64,000 nucleotides of DNA from Streptomyces sp. NBC_01288 (GTDB lineage: Bacteria; Actinomycetota; Actinomycetes; Streptomycetales; Streptomycetaceae), in NCBI RefSeq assembly GCF_035982055.1, contig NZ_CP108427.1, positions 4,216,001 to 4,280,000 on the forward strand, given 5' to 3'. The first letter of the stretch is position 1, and each line of letters opens with the position of its first letter. Below the pieces are notes generated by a model. The model saw only the letters and a program-made list of their open reading frames with translations, was not told where the DNA came from and did no database searches. Shown one piece after another: positions 24,751-33,169 of this stretch. Both the position numbers and the translations under genes were made by a program.

Positions 24751-26009
24751 GCGGCACGGTCACCGCACTGCGCAATCCGCTCGCCGGTGCCGCCCCCGTC
24801 CTGCGCTCCTTCCAGAGCAAGGTGCAGCAGACCCAGGCCGGTGTACGGTCCTTCACCGAGCGCGTCACGGGCGCCGCCGGTGATCTCGACCGCGTCGCCG
24901 CCCCCGGCGCCCAGAGCTCCACCGCCGTCCAACAGCTCAAGACGAACGCCGACACCGCCGCCCGTTCCGTCACCAGAACCGGCCAGACCGCCACGGGCGC
25001 CGTCCCCGGCATCAAGTCCACGGGCGCCAGGGGCAGATCCGCCGGAAAGTCCCTCGGCAAACTCACCACCGGCCTCGGCGGTGTCTTCGCCATCGTCGGC
25101 ACCCTTATCGCCGCCTCCGGTGTCCTCGGCGGACTGCTCGACACCTTCGGCACCGCCATGACCATCGGCTCCGGCGTAATGATCATCGTCAACGCCCTCA
25201 CCCGCGCCAACCCCCTCGGCTTCGTCATCGGCATCCTGCTCCCGCTGGCCGGCTGGCTGCTGGACATCGCCCTGAACTCCGAGACCGGCCAACGCCTGAT
25301 GGACCAACTGGCCACGCTGATCCTGAAGTACGTCCAGAGCTACCTCACGATCCTCGGCCCGATCCTCAAGCTCATCGCGAGCGCCGTGAACACCTACGTC
25401 ACCGGCTATCTCACCCTGATCACCACCACCCTCTCCGTCCTCGGCACGGTCATCGGCACCGGCTTCGCCGTCCTCAAGGCGCTGACCACCGGCGACACCC
25501 GCGCCCTCAGCGGCAGGATGTCCGCGATCTGGAGCGGGTTCAAGAACGCCGTGAAGCCGGTGCTGAACTGGATCACCAAGGAGATCCCGGCCGGCTTCAC
25601 CCGGATCAAGACCGCCACCTCCAACACCCTGCGCGCGATGGGGCAGTTCGTCACCACCGGCGCCCAGACCGTCGCCGGGGTGGTGAAGGGCCCGATCGAG
25701 GGGCTGGTCGCCTTCGCGAACTGGGTGATCGACGGGCTGAACAAGCTCAGCTTCAGCATCCTCGGCAAGAAGTTCGGCGTGCATCTGAGCAAGATCCCGA
25801 TGCTCGCGGAGGGCGGGATCGCGGTCCCCGGCGCACGGACCGGCCGCGTGCTGTCCCTCACCGCCCTGGAACGACAGCGCGGCCGGGCGGCCGCCAGAAC
25901 CGCCCAACCCGCCCAGCGCATCAAGGAGTTCCACGAGAGCAACGGCACCGGCGCTCACGGCACTGCGGCCGACCTCCTCTTCCTGGCCTCCGCCCACGCC
26001 CGCGCATGA
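24747..26009 (+). CDS. tape-measure-like tail protein 2
   Basis: 420 residues, starting inside the stop of tape-measure 1. It repeats the same build: a Ser/Thr/Ala-rich helical N-terminus, hydrophobic helices (FAIVGTLIAASGVLGGLLDT, FVIGILLPLAGWLLDIALN), the region FANWVIDGLNKLSFSILGKK and a C-terminus with LAEGGIAVPGARTGRVLSLT. It is paralogous to its neighbour in the C-terminal half and ends in a similar DLLFLASAHARA (compare DALMFLAKARG). The two may be a split or duplicated tape measure acting together, or may specify two tail lengths. Confidence 0.75.
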   Translation: MSGTVTALRNPLAGAAPVLRSFQSKVQQTQAGVRSFTERVTGAAGDLDRVAAPGAQSSTAVQQLKTNADTAARSVTRTGQTATGAVPGIKSTGARGRSAGKSLGKLTTGLGGVFAIVGTLIAASGVLGGLLDTFGTAMTIGSGVMIIVNALTRANPLGFVIGILLPLAGWLLDIALNSETGQRLMDQLATLILKYVQSYLTILGPILKLIASAVNTYVTGYLTLITTTLSVLGTVIGTGFAVLKALTTGDTRALSGRMSAIWSGFKNAVKPVLNWITKEIPAGFTRIKTATSNTLRAMGQFVTTGAQTVAGVVKGPIEGLVAFANWVIDGLNKLSFSILGKKFGVHLSKIPMLAEGGIAVPGARTGRVLSLTALERQRGRAAARTAQPAQRIKEFHESNGTGAHGTAADLLFLASAHARA

Positions 26010-26070
26010 AGCGACCACAACCGAAGCCGCAGCCACCGACACCCGCCCACCCCAGTGAGGTGACGGCCCC

Positions 26071-26991
26071 ATGGCCGATCTGACGACCACCACATCCACC
26101 GACGACGTTCCCCCCGGCTCACTCATCACCCGCGACGGGCAGATGCAGTGGGCCGGACTGCTGCTCGGCCCCGGTACGCCGTACGAGATCGGCAGTGACG
26201 GGCTGACCGGCTGGGAGGACCTGCCGGACTACGACACGACCGACGCCGACCACCCGACCGCGCACGGCGCCTGGCCGGGCGCGCGCTACGCCAAGCCCCG
26301 CAAGGTCGGCGGCTCGGTGTGGACCGTGCCGACCAGCGACGACACCGAGTCCTCCCTCTCCGCGATGCGCACCCTGCGCCAGGCGCTGCTGCTCGGCGAC
26401 CCGGAGCGCTGGCTGGCGGTACGACTGCACGGCGAGATCCTCGCCATCCGGGCACGGGTCAGCCAGCGTGTGCTCGCCGCCGACCGGACGTACACCACCC
26501 AGGGCGTCTCCAAGGCGTCCGTGCAGTGGTACGCCACCGATCCGCGTCGCTACACCGTCGACGAGCAGACCGCCGTCACCGGTGCCCCGCAGCCGGAGAG
26601 CGGCCTCACCTGGCCGCTGACCTGGCCGCTGAACTGGGGCCAGGCCTCGTCCACCGGTGACGTGGGCGCCGACAACTCCGGTTCCGCGCCCACCCATCCG
26701 GTCCTCACCTTCACCGGCCCCTGCACCAACCCGACGGTCACGGACCGGACTTCGGGACGCCGACTGCGCTACGAGATCGGGCTCGCGGCGGGTGACGAGC
26801 TGGTCGTCGACACGGCGGCCGGGACCGTCACCCTCAACTCCACCGCCTCGCGCCGCCACACCGCGGCAGCGGACAGCAGCCCGGAAGAACTCTTCGCCTT
26901 CGAACCGGGCCGCGCCGAGCTGGCGTTCCGCCCGGACACCTACGACACGGGCGCGCAGCTCTCGGTGCGCTGGCGCTCGGCGGAGTGGTGA
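26071..26991 (+). CDS. distal tail protein (Dit-like)
   Basis: 306 residues. The N-terminal part has ITRDGQMQWAGLLLGPGTPY, then ARYAKPRKVGGSVWTVP and MRTLRQALLLGDPERWLAVR. The C-terminal galectin-like part has THPVLTFTGPCTNPTVTD and VVDTAAGTVTLNS. This is the phage tail family layout of Dit, which makes the hexameric ring joining the tube to the tip and fibres. It directly follows the tape-measure genes, as in siphoviruses. Confidence 0.85.
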   Translation: MADLTTTTSTDDVPPGSLITRDGQMQWAGLLLGPGTPYEIGSDGLTGWEDLPDYDTTDADHPTAHGAWPGARYAKPRKVGGSVWTVPTSDDTESSLSAMRTLRQALLLGDPERWLAVRLHGEILAIRARVSQRVLAADRTYTTQGVSKASVQWYATDPRRYTVDEQTAVTGAPQPESGLTWPLTWPLNWGQASSTGDVGADNSGSAPTHPVLTFTGPCTNPTVTDRTSGRRLRYEIGLAAGDELVVDTAAGTVTLNSTASRRHTAAADSSPEELFAFEPGRAELAFRPDTYDTGAQLSVRWRSAEW

Positions 26992-26995
26992 TCGC

Positions 26996-28189
26996 ATGAC
27001 GGTCACAGCGGCCTGGCTCAGCGCGGGCGACCAGACCCGCCAGGACACCCGGCTCACCCTCTCCGGCCTGCTCACCATCAACGCCGGCGCGGCCGAGAAC
27101 GTCCCGCTCAAGGCGCGCGGCGGCATCGTCCCGGGCGGGTTCGCGCTCACCGGCTCCATCGGGGCGATGACGTTCACGATCGGCACCGGGCGGGCCTTCG
27201 TGCAGAGCGGGCGGATCCTCCAGGGCACCTACCCGGTCGCGGTGACCGACCCGGAGACCCTGACCGTGCCGGCCGGCGACGCCCAGTACGGCCGTATCGA
27301 CCTGGTCGAACTCGCCGTACTGGACGACGAGTACGACGGGACGGGGACAACTGCCGTATTGGTACGGCTCGTTCAGGGCACCCCGGCCGCCACGCCCATC
27401 GTGCCCACCACCCCGAACGGCAACGCCCTCCCCCTCTACCGGATCGCGGTGCCGGCCGGTGCTTCGGCCGGAAACGGCGGGCTCGCCTGGGACACAGTGG
27501 TCACCAACCTCCGTTATCCGACGGCCGCGTTGGGCGGCATCGTGCCCGCGTCCGGCTTCAACGGCGCGTACGCGGGCCAGTACCGGGACACCCCGGGCAC
27601 GTTCCAGCGCTGGGACGGCTCGGCGTGGGTGTCGTACCCGAAGGCGGTCGGCGGGATCGCCCCGATCGGCGCGCTGAGCACGGGGAGTTACGCCGGGCAG
27701 TACCAGGAGAACGCGGCCGGGCTGCTGCAACGCTGGGACGGGGCCAACTGGCAGTACGCGGAGGGTCGTTCGAAGATCCTGCTGAGCGTCGAGCAGACCA
27801 CCGCGCAGTCCGTGGCGACCGGGACCTGGACGCAGATCACGCTCCAGACGACGGACGTCGACGACGTCACCGGCTGGTCCGGGTCGAACACGTACACCGT
27901 GCCGAGGGCCGGGTGGTGGCGGGTGGACTGCGCCCTCACCTGGTTCACCGAGTCGACCACCGGCTCGCGCGGCGCCCGGATCTACCAGAACGGCTCCGGA
28001 GTCCCCCGCGCCACCTGGCTGACCGGCGCCGGTCCGGGCGCGACCAGCGTCGGCGGCGGCACCCTCCTCAAGTGCGCGGCCGGCGACAAGATCGCGCTCT
28101 ACGGCCTGCAGAACTCGGGTTCCACGATCACCACCCTCGGCGGCTCCGGTTACGCCACCAACCTCACGGCCGAGTGGCTCCGTTCCTGA
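26996..28189 (+). CDS. tail fibre / receptor-binding protein 1
   Basis: 397 residues from the ATG 4 bases after the Dit stop. It has three parts. Residues 1-185 form a conserved anchor shared with the next three genes (QTRQDTRLTLSGLL, GDAQYGRIDLVELAVLDDEY, VQGTPAATP). Two copies of a GxYxGQYxxxxxxxQRWDGxxW repeat follow. The C-terminal head of about 150 residues resembles a C1q/TNF-type jelly roll (RAGWWRVDCALTWF, LLKCAAGDKIALYGLQNSG). Such trimeric heads bind cell-surface glycans. The head is unlike those of the other three fibres. Confidence 0.75.
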   Translation: MTVTAAWLSAGDQTRQDTRLTLSGLLTINAGAAENVPLKARGGIVPGGFALTGSIGAMTFTIGTGRAFVQSGRILQGTYPVAVTDPETLTVPAGDAQYGRIDLVELAVLDDEYDGTGTTAVLVRLVQGTPAATPIVPTTPNGNALPLYRIAVPAGASAGNGGLAWDTVVTNLRYPTAALGGIVPASGFNGAYAGQYRDTPGTFQRWDGSAWVSYPKAVGGIAPIGALSTGSYAGQYQENAAGLLQRWDGANWQYAEGRSKILLSVEQTTAQSVATGTWTQITLQTTDVDDVTGWSGSNTYTVPRAGWWRVDCALTWFTESTTGSRGARIYQNGSGVPRATWLTGAGPGATSVGGGTLLKCAAGDKIALYGLQNSGSTITTLGGSGYATNLTAEWLRS

Positions 28190-28289
28190 GCTCCCGCTCG
28201 CATAGGCCCAATTGCCCCCGCCTGGAATGGACCGGGATGGGCCGGGACGGACCACGCACCCGCACCCGCACCCGCCGACGAAACGGGAG

Positions 28290-28402
28290 CGGGTCGTGGC
28301 GGTACGGCGCAGCCCGCCGCGTATCTGGTCCCCGCTCCTTCAACTGTGGCAGCAAACAGAGGGGCGCAACCAGCGGCGGGCTGGCCGTACCGCCACGACC
28401 CC
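28290..28402. repeat. long inverted repeat between fibre genes 1 and 2
   Basis: Arms of about 30 bases (28290-28320 and 28373-28402) begin and end with GGGTCGTGGCGGTACGG and its exact complement. The inner part (GCAGCCCGCCGC / GCGGCGGGCTGG) is nearly complementary, and the loop is about 52 bases. It lies in a 283-base gap that is otherwise empty. It could be a terminator or attenuator within the tail operon, an mRNA-stabilising structure, or a recombination-prone relic. Confidence 0.75.
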
Positions 28403-28472
28403 GACCCACCCACCACCAGCGGGCGAACCCACCCCACCTCGCCTCACCCGCCCCACCACAGGAGACCCGTAC

Positions 28473-29696
28473 ATGAACCTGCGCAGCTCATGGGTGGCCG
28501 AGACCGGTCAGACCCGCGAGGACACCCGGCTGACCCAGCTCGGCGCGACCACCCCCGCCAACCCTCTCGAAGTCCGCTCCGGCATCCTCCCGGGGTCCTA
28601 CGACGGCCTCAACCGGATGTCCGGCTTCTGGATGGAGGGCGCCTCGGGCGCGATGACGGCGACCGTCCACGAGGGCCGTGCGGTCGTCGCGGCCGGCGCC
28701 ACCCGGGGCGCCTACCCGGTCACCCTGCCCGAACCGACCGCCCTGGCCTTCGCCGACGGCGACGCGACCAACCCCCGTATCGACCTCGTCGTCCTCAGGA
28801 TCTACGACTCCCTCTACGACAACTCCGGCCAGACGAAGGCCGCCCTGGAGATCGTCAAGGGCACCCCGGCGGCCACCCCGACCGCCCCCCTGATCCCCGG
28901 CGTCGGGCTCGCGCTCTACCAGGCCAGAGTGGCCGCCGGGATCAGCGCCGGCAAGGGCGGCATCAACTGGAGCACCGACGTCACCGACCTGCGCACGCCC
29001 GTCGTCGCGGTCGGCGGCATCCTGCCCGCGTACGGCGAGACCGGCAACGGCGCCTACCCGGGCCAGTTCCGCGACTCCGGCGGCGCGCTCCAGCGCTGGG
29101 ACGGCTCGGCGTGGGTGTCGTACCCGAGCGCGCTGGGCGGGATCGCCCCGGCCGGCGCGGTCACCACCGCGAGCTACACGGGCCAGTACCGGGACACCTC
29201 CGCCGGGGTGCTGCAACGCTGGAACGGCACGACCTGGGTGTCGTACCAGCCGTCGCCGACCTGGACCGACTACACCCCGGTGTGGGGCGCCGAGACCGGC
29301 ACCGCGCCCGCGATCGGCAACGGCACGCTGGCGGGGTCGTACGCGAAGACGGGTGCGGTCGTGCATGTCCGGATCTATCTGAGGATCGGGTCGACGACCA
29401 ACCTCACCACCCAGGACGTCAACGCCAACTGGACGTTCCGGCTGCCGGTCGCACCGGTCTCCACCCCCGCGTGGAAGCTGGACGGCCGGGTCCTGAACGC
29501 GGAGTGCTTCGACTCCTCGGCCAACCTGCTCTACCAGGGCAGCGGCCTGCTCGCGGTGACCAGCGGCGTCGGTTACGTCCGCTCGGTGCGCGACACCCTC
29601 GCGGCGAGCGGCAGCATCTGGGACAAGTCGGATCCCGTCGCGTGGGGCACCGGCGATGTGCTGTCCATCCACGGCACCTACGAGTGTGCGCCGTGA
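28473..29696 (+). CDS. tail fibre / receptor-binding protein 2
   Basis: 407 residues, ATG preceded by AGGAG. The shared anchor is clear (QTREDTRLTQLGATTP, RIDLVVLRIYDSLYDNSGQ, GTPAATPTAP), followed by two GQYRD...LQRWNGTTWVSY-type repeats. The head (TDYTPVWGAETGTAPAIGNG, GSYAKTGAVVHVRIYLRIGS, NWTFRLPVAP) belongs to the same type as that of fibre 4, a domain often seen in phage tail fibres, but differs strongly in its second half. The stop overlaps the start of fibre 3. Confidence 0.75.
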   Translation: MNLRSSWVAETGQTREDTRLTQLGATTPANPLEVRSGILPGSYDGLNRMSGFWMEGASGAMTATVHEGRAVVAAGATRGAYPVTLPEPTALAFADGDATNPRIDLVVLRIYDSLYDNSGQTKAALEIVKGTPAATPTAPLIPGVGLALYQARVAAGISAGKGGINWSTDVTDLRTPVVAVGGILPAYGETGNGAYPGQFRDSGGALQRWDGSAWVSYPSALGGIAPAGAVTTASYTGQYRDTSAGVLQRWNGTTWVSYQPSPTWTDYTPVWGAETGTAPAIGNGTLAGSYAKTGAVVHVRIYLRIGSTTNLTTQDVNANWTFRLPVAPVSTPAWKLDGRVLNAECFDSSANLLYQGSGLLAVTSGVGYVRSVRDTLAASGSIWDKSDPVAWGTGDVLSIHGTYECAP

Positions 29697-30883
29697 CCGT
29701 CACGTCCGCGTGGCTGTCCCCGGACGGCCAGACCCGGGCGGACACCCGGGCCACCCAGATCGGCGCGCTCACCCCGGTCACCGACACCAAGGGCCGCTCC
29801 GGCGTCCTGCCGGGCTCCGAGGGCGGGGTCTACCGCGTGACCGGGCTGTGGCTGGCCGGCACCACCGGCACCATGAGCGGCACCCTCAGCGTGGGCCGGG
29901 CCGTCGTCCAGTCCTCGATCGCCCGCGGCGCCTACCCGGTCACCGTCACCGACCCGGTCCCGCTGACCTTCGCCAACGGTGACGCCCTGTACGGCCGGAT
30001 CGACCTGCTCGTCCTGCGGATCTACGACGACGAGTTCGACGGCTCCGGCCGCAGCGAGGCCGCCGTCGAGATCGTGAAGGGCACCCCGGCCGCCGTCCCG
30101 GTCGCGCCCACCGTCCCGGACGTCTCGCTACTGCTGTTCACGGTCGCGGTGCCCGCCAACACCAGCACGGGCAGCGGCGGGATCGCTTGGACCACCGCGA
30201 GCACCGATCTGCGTCCGACGACCGTTCCGCTGGGCGGCATCCTGCCGACCCGCTCCGACGACACCGCGGCGGGCGGCTACCCCGGCCACTACCGGGACAT
30301 CACCGAGACCCTCCAGCGCTGGAGCGGCTCGGCCTGGGTGCCGTACCCGAGGGGGCTCGGCGGGATCGCCCCGGCGGGCGCGCTGACCACCGGCGGCTAC
30401 TCCGGGCAGTACCGGGACAGTTCGGCCGGTCAGCTCCAGCGCTGGAACGGCACCGCCTGGCAACCCGCCGTGCCGGGACCGGCGTTCGCGCAGTCGCTGG
30501 ACGCGGGTTACACCACGTCGACGACGTACACGGCCACGCTCACGGACACCGCCGTCACGTCGCTGACGCTCAACTTCACGGCGCCACCGTCCGGTTCGGT
30601 GATCATCGCCCTGGGCGCCCGCGCCTACACGACGAGCAGCGAGACGACGACCGCGCACATGTCCCCGCAGGTCACCCTCGGCACCACGGTGATCTGGGCG
30701 GCGGACGACGAACGAGCCGCGTCCGGTTCAGGCGCGGTCGGCAAGTCGGTCTCGACTCAACTACGGCTCAACTCCCTCACCCCGGGCGCCACTTACACGA
30801 TCACGGCCATGCACAGATCGACGTCCTCAACCGTCGCCGCCTGGTTCGACACGATCTACCTCCGCGCCGACCCCATCGCGTAA
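29693..30883 (+). CDS. tail fibre / receptor-binding protein 3
   Basis: 396 residues from a GTG overlapping the fibre 2 stop (GTGA). The anchor (QTRADTRATQIGALTP, GTMSGTLSVGRAVVQSS, RIDLLVLRIYDDEFDGSG) and two repeats (GHYRDITETLQRWSG, GQYRDSSAGQLQRWNG) are followed by a head unlike fibres 1, 2 and 4: SLDAGYTTSTTYTATLTD, SVIIALGARAYTTSSET and AMHRSTSSTVAAWFDTIYLR, predicted all-beta. A different binding specificity is the natural inference. Confidence 0.75.
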   Translation: MTVTSAWLSPDGQTRADTRATQIGALTPVTDTKGRSGVLPGSEGGVYRVTGLWLAGTTGTMSGTLSVGRAVVQSSIARGAYPVTVTDPVPLTFANGDALYGRIDLLVLRIYDDEFDGSGRSEAAVEIVKGTPAAVPVAPTVPDVSLLLFTVAVPANTSTGSGGIAWTTASTDLRPTTVPLGGILPTRSDDTAAGGYPGHYRDITETLQRWSGSAWVPYPRGLGGIAPAGALTTGGYSGQYRDSSAGQLQRWNGTAWQPAVPGPAFAQSLDAGYTTSTTYTATLTDTAVTSLTLNFTAPPSGSVIIALGARAYTTSSETTTAHMSPQVTLGTTVIWAADDERAASGSGAVGKSVSTQLRLNSLTPGATYTITAMHRSTSSTVAAWFDTIYLRADPIA

Positions 30884-30938
30884 GACCCCTCCCTCCCACG
30901 CTCCCCCCAACTCCCCACCCCTTGATCGGAGTTCACCC

Positions 30939-32039
30939 ATGCCCACACGCTCCGGCTGGCTGTCCCCGGACAGCCAGTCCCGCGAGGACACCCGGCTCAT
31001 CTCGCTCGGCGCCCTCACCCCGACCTCCGCCGTCCAGGTCCGCTCCGGCATCCTCCCGGGATCGTCCACCGGCCTGTACCGCATCAACGGCTTCACCCTG
31101 ACCGGCACCACCGGCACCATGAGCGGCACCGTCAGCCCCGGCCGAGCTATCGTCCAGTCCACCGACACCCGCGGCGCCTACCCGATCGCGCTGACCGAGT
31201 TCGAGAACGTGACGTTCGCGGACGGCGACGCCCAGTACGACCGCGTCGACCTGCTCGTCCTGCGGATCTACGACGACGTCTACGACAGCTCGGGCCGTAC
31301 CGAGGCCGTCGTCGAGATCGTCCAGGGCACCCCCGCGGCCACCCCGGCGATCCCGGCCACCCCCGACCTCGCCGTCCCGCTGTACCAGGTCGCCGTACCC
31401 AAGAACACGAGCGCGGGCACCGGCGGCATCGCCTGGACCACCGCCCTCACCGGCGTCCGTACCGCGACGGTCGCGATCGGCGGCATCCTCCCGGTCACCA
31501 CCGACTCCACCAACGGCTCCTACCCCGGCCAGTACCGCGACCTGAACGGCCAGTTGCAGCGCTGGAACGGCACCGCCTGGGCCGACTACCCGGCCCTGCC
31601 GACCTGGCAGAACTGGACCCCGGTGTGGACCACCTCCAGCGGAACGGCGACCCCGGCCTTCGGCAACGCCACGGTGGGCTGCCGGTACGTCAAGTTCGGC
31701 ACGACCGTGCACCTGAACTTCCAGATCACGTTCGGCAGCACCACCAGCTTCGGCACCAGCCCCACCGTCAACGACAACTGGCGCTTCTCCCTGCCCGTCG
31801 CCGCGGCCTCGACCCGCATGGCGATCGGCTTCGCCGAGATGTCCGCCAACACCGCGGGCAACCGCGCCACGGCTCGCGTCTACCTCTCCACCACCGGCGC
31901 CTTCGAACTGGTCACGTGCTCGGCCCAGTCCAGCCTCACCGCGTACGCCTACACCGGTGGAGTGGACGCCATCACCCCGTGGACCTGGGCGAGCGGCTAC
32001 ACGATCTTCGGCACCGCGACCTACGAGGCCGCCGCATGA
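30939..32039 (+). CDS. tail fibre / receptor-binding protein 4
   Basis: 366 residues. It has the same anchor (SREDTRLISLGALTP, GTMSGTVSPGRAIVQST, RVDLLVLRIYDDVYDSSG), only one GQYRDLNGQLQRWNGTAW repeat, and a head of the fibre 2 type (QNWTPVWTTSSGTATPAFGN, VHLNFQITFGSTTSFGTS, NWRFSLPVAA) with a divergent distal half. ATGA overlap couples it to the hub gene. Having four fibres that share an anchor but differ in head makes a multi-specific tail tip plausible. Confidence 0.75.
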   Translation: MPTRSGWLSPDSQSREDTRLISLGALTPTSAVQVRSGILPGSSTGLYRINGFTLTGTTGTMSGTVSPGRAIVQSTDTRGAYPIALTEFENVTFADGDAQYDRVDLLVLRIYDDVYDSSGRTEAVVEIVQGTPAATPAIPATPDLAVPLYQVAVPKNTSAGTGGIAWTTALTGVRTATVAIGGILPVTTDSTNGSYPGQYRDLNGQLQRWNGTAWADYPALPTWQNWTPVWTTSSGTATPAFGNATVGCRYVKFGTTVHLNFQITFGSTTSFGTSPTVNDNWRFSLPVAAASTRMAIGFAEMSANTAGNRATARVYLSTTGAFELVTCSAQSSLTAYAYTGGVDAITPWTWASGYTIFGTATYEAAA

Positions 32040-33169
32040 CGACCGTCAACACGCCCTACCGGGCGATCTTCTGCGACCTGCTCACCGACAGCACCATCGA
32101 CATCCTCCCCCTACGGGACGTCACCGTCGACGACTACATCGGCAAGGCCGGCTCGCTGTCGGGCACCGTCCCGGTCCCGGACGCGGCGATGGCCGCCCGG
32201 GTCCGCCGTATCGAGGAGGGCCGCACCTCGGTCTACCTCCAGCGCGGCAACGACCTGTGGTGGGGCGGCATCGTCTGGACGAGCACCCTCCAGAGCGACG
32301 ACCAGGGCGTGCTCACGCTCGGCGTCCAGGCGGCGACCTTCGAGTCGTACGCGGGACGACGCCTGATCCGGGCGACGACCCCCGAGTACGACCCCGGCTA
32401 CCAACTAGCCCTCACCGGCGACCAGTTGGACATGGCCAGGGCCCTCTGGACGGACCTCCAGACCGCACTCCCCGGCGGAGACATCGGCGTCAGCTACGGC
32501 ACCGAGACCTCCGGGGTGACCCGCTCGGCGAGCTACCGGGACGGCGACGAGACGGTCTACCTCGACGCGCTGGACGCCCTGGCCGCGCTGGAGAACGGCT
32601 TCGAGCACTACATCTCGGTGTACACCGACCCGACCACCGGAGCCCGGGTACGCCGCCTCCGTCTCGGCAGCCCGAAGATCCTCACCGGCGCCACCGACCT
32701 GGTGATGGACCGACCGGGCACGATCCTTTCCTACTCCTTCCCGCGCGACGCGACCCGAGGCGGCACCACCGACCGAGCCCGAGGCGCCTCAACCAACACG
32801 GACCAGGCCAGCGAGTCCCGCCCCCTCTGCTCGACCGTGGCAGTCGCCAACAACCTGATCGGACAAGCGGGTTACCCCCGCATCGACCTCACCTCGGACC
32901 ACAACGACATCACCGACGCGGCCACCCTCACCGCGCTCGCCCGCACCGAACTGGCCGCGGCCACCGGCGCGGTGGTGATCCCCGAGATCAGCGTGCGCCT
33001 CGACGACCTGGTCCCGGCCGCGCTGATCGGCCGCACGGTCCGCATCCGGATCACCGACGAGTGGTACGCCGAGGGCCTCGACACCCGCTACCGGATCATC
33101 GGCGTCAAGGTCAGCCCCGCCCAGCGCGGCCGCCCGGACACCGCCGACCTCTACCTGGAGGAGGCCTGA
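32036..33169 (+). CDS. tail hub / Gp37-like tail tip protein
   Basis: 377 residues. The opening (YRAIFCDLLTDSTIDILPLR, SLSGTVPVPDAAMAARVRRI, VYLQRGNDLWWGGIVW) and the C-terminal LIGRTVRIRITDEWYAEGL, YRIIGVKVSPAQRGRPDTAD match the actinophage minor tail proteins called ReqiPepy6 Gp37-like, which have the fold of T4 gp27/Tal hubs. It should close the tail tip. In most siphoviruses the hub directly follows Dit; here four fibre genes intervene. Confidence 0.78.
   Translation: MTTVNTPYRAIFCDLLTDSTIDILPLRDVTVDDYIGKAGSLSGTVPVPDAAMAARVRRIEEGRTSVYLQRGNDLWWGGIVWTSTLQSDDQGVLTLGVQAATFESYAGRRLIRATTPEYDPGYQLALTGDQLDMARALWTDLQTALPGGDIGVSYGTETSGVTRSASYRDGDETVYLDALDALAALENGFEHYISVYTDPTTGARVRRLRLGSPKILTGATDLVMDRPGTILSYSFPRDATRGGTTDRARGASTNTDQASESRPLCSTVAVANNLIGQAGYPRIDLTSDHNDITDAATLTALARTELAAATGAVVIPEISVRLDDLVPAALIGRTVRIRITDEWYAEGLDTRYRIIGVKVSPAQRGRPDTADLYLEEA

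Noticed and set aside
28346..29692. Upstream extension of the fibre 3 frame to give an 845-residue protein
   Set aside because: The extension is Arg/Pro/Gly-rich shadow of fibre 2. Homology to the other fibres begins at the GTG at 29693, which overlaps the previous stop.
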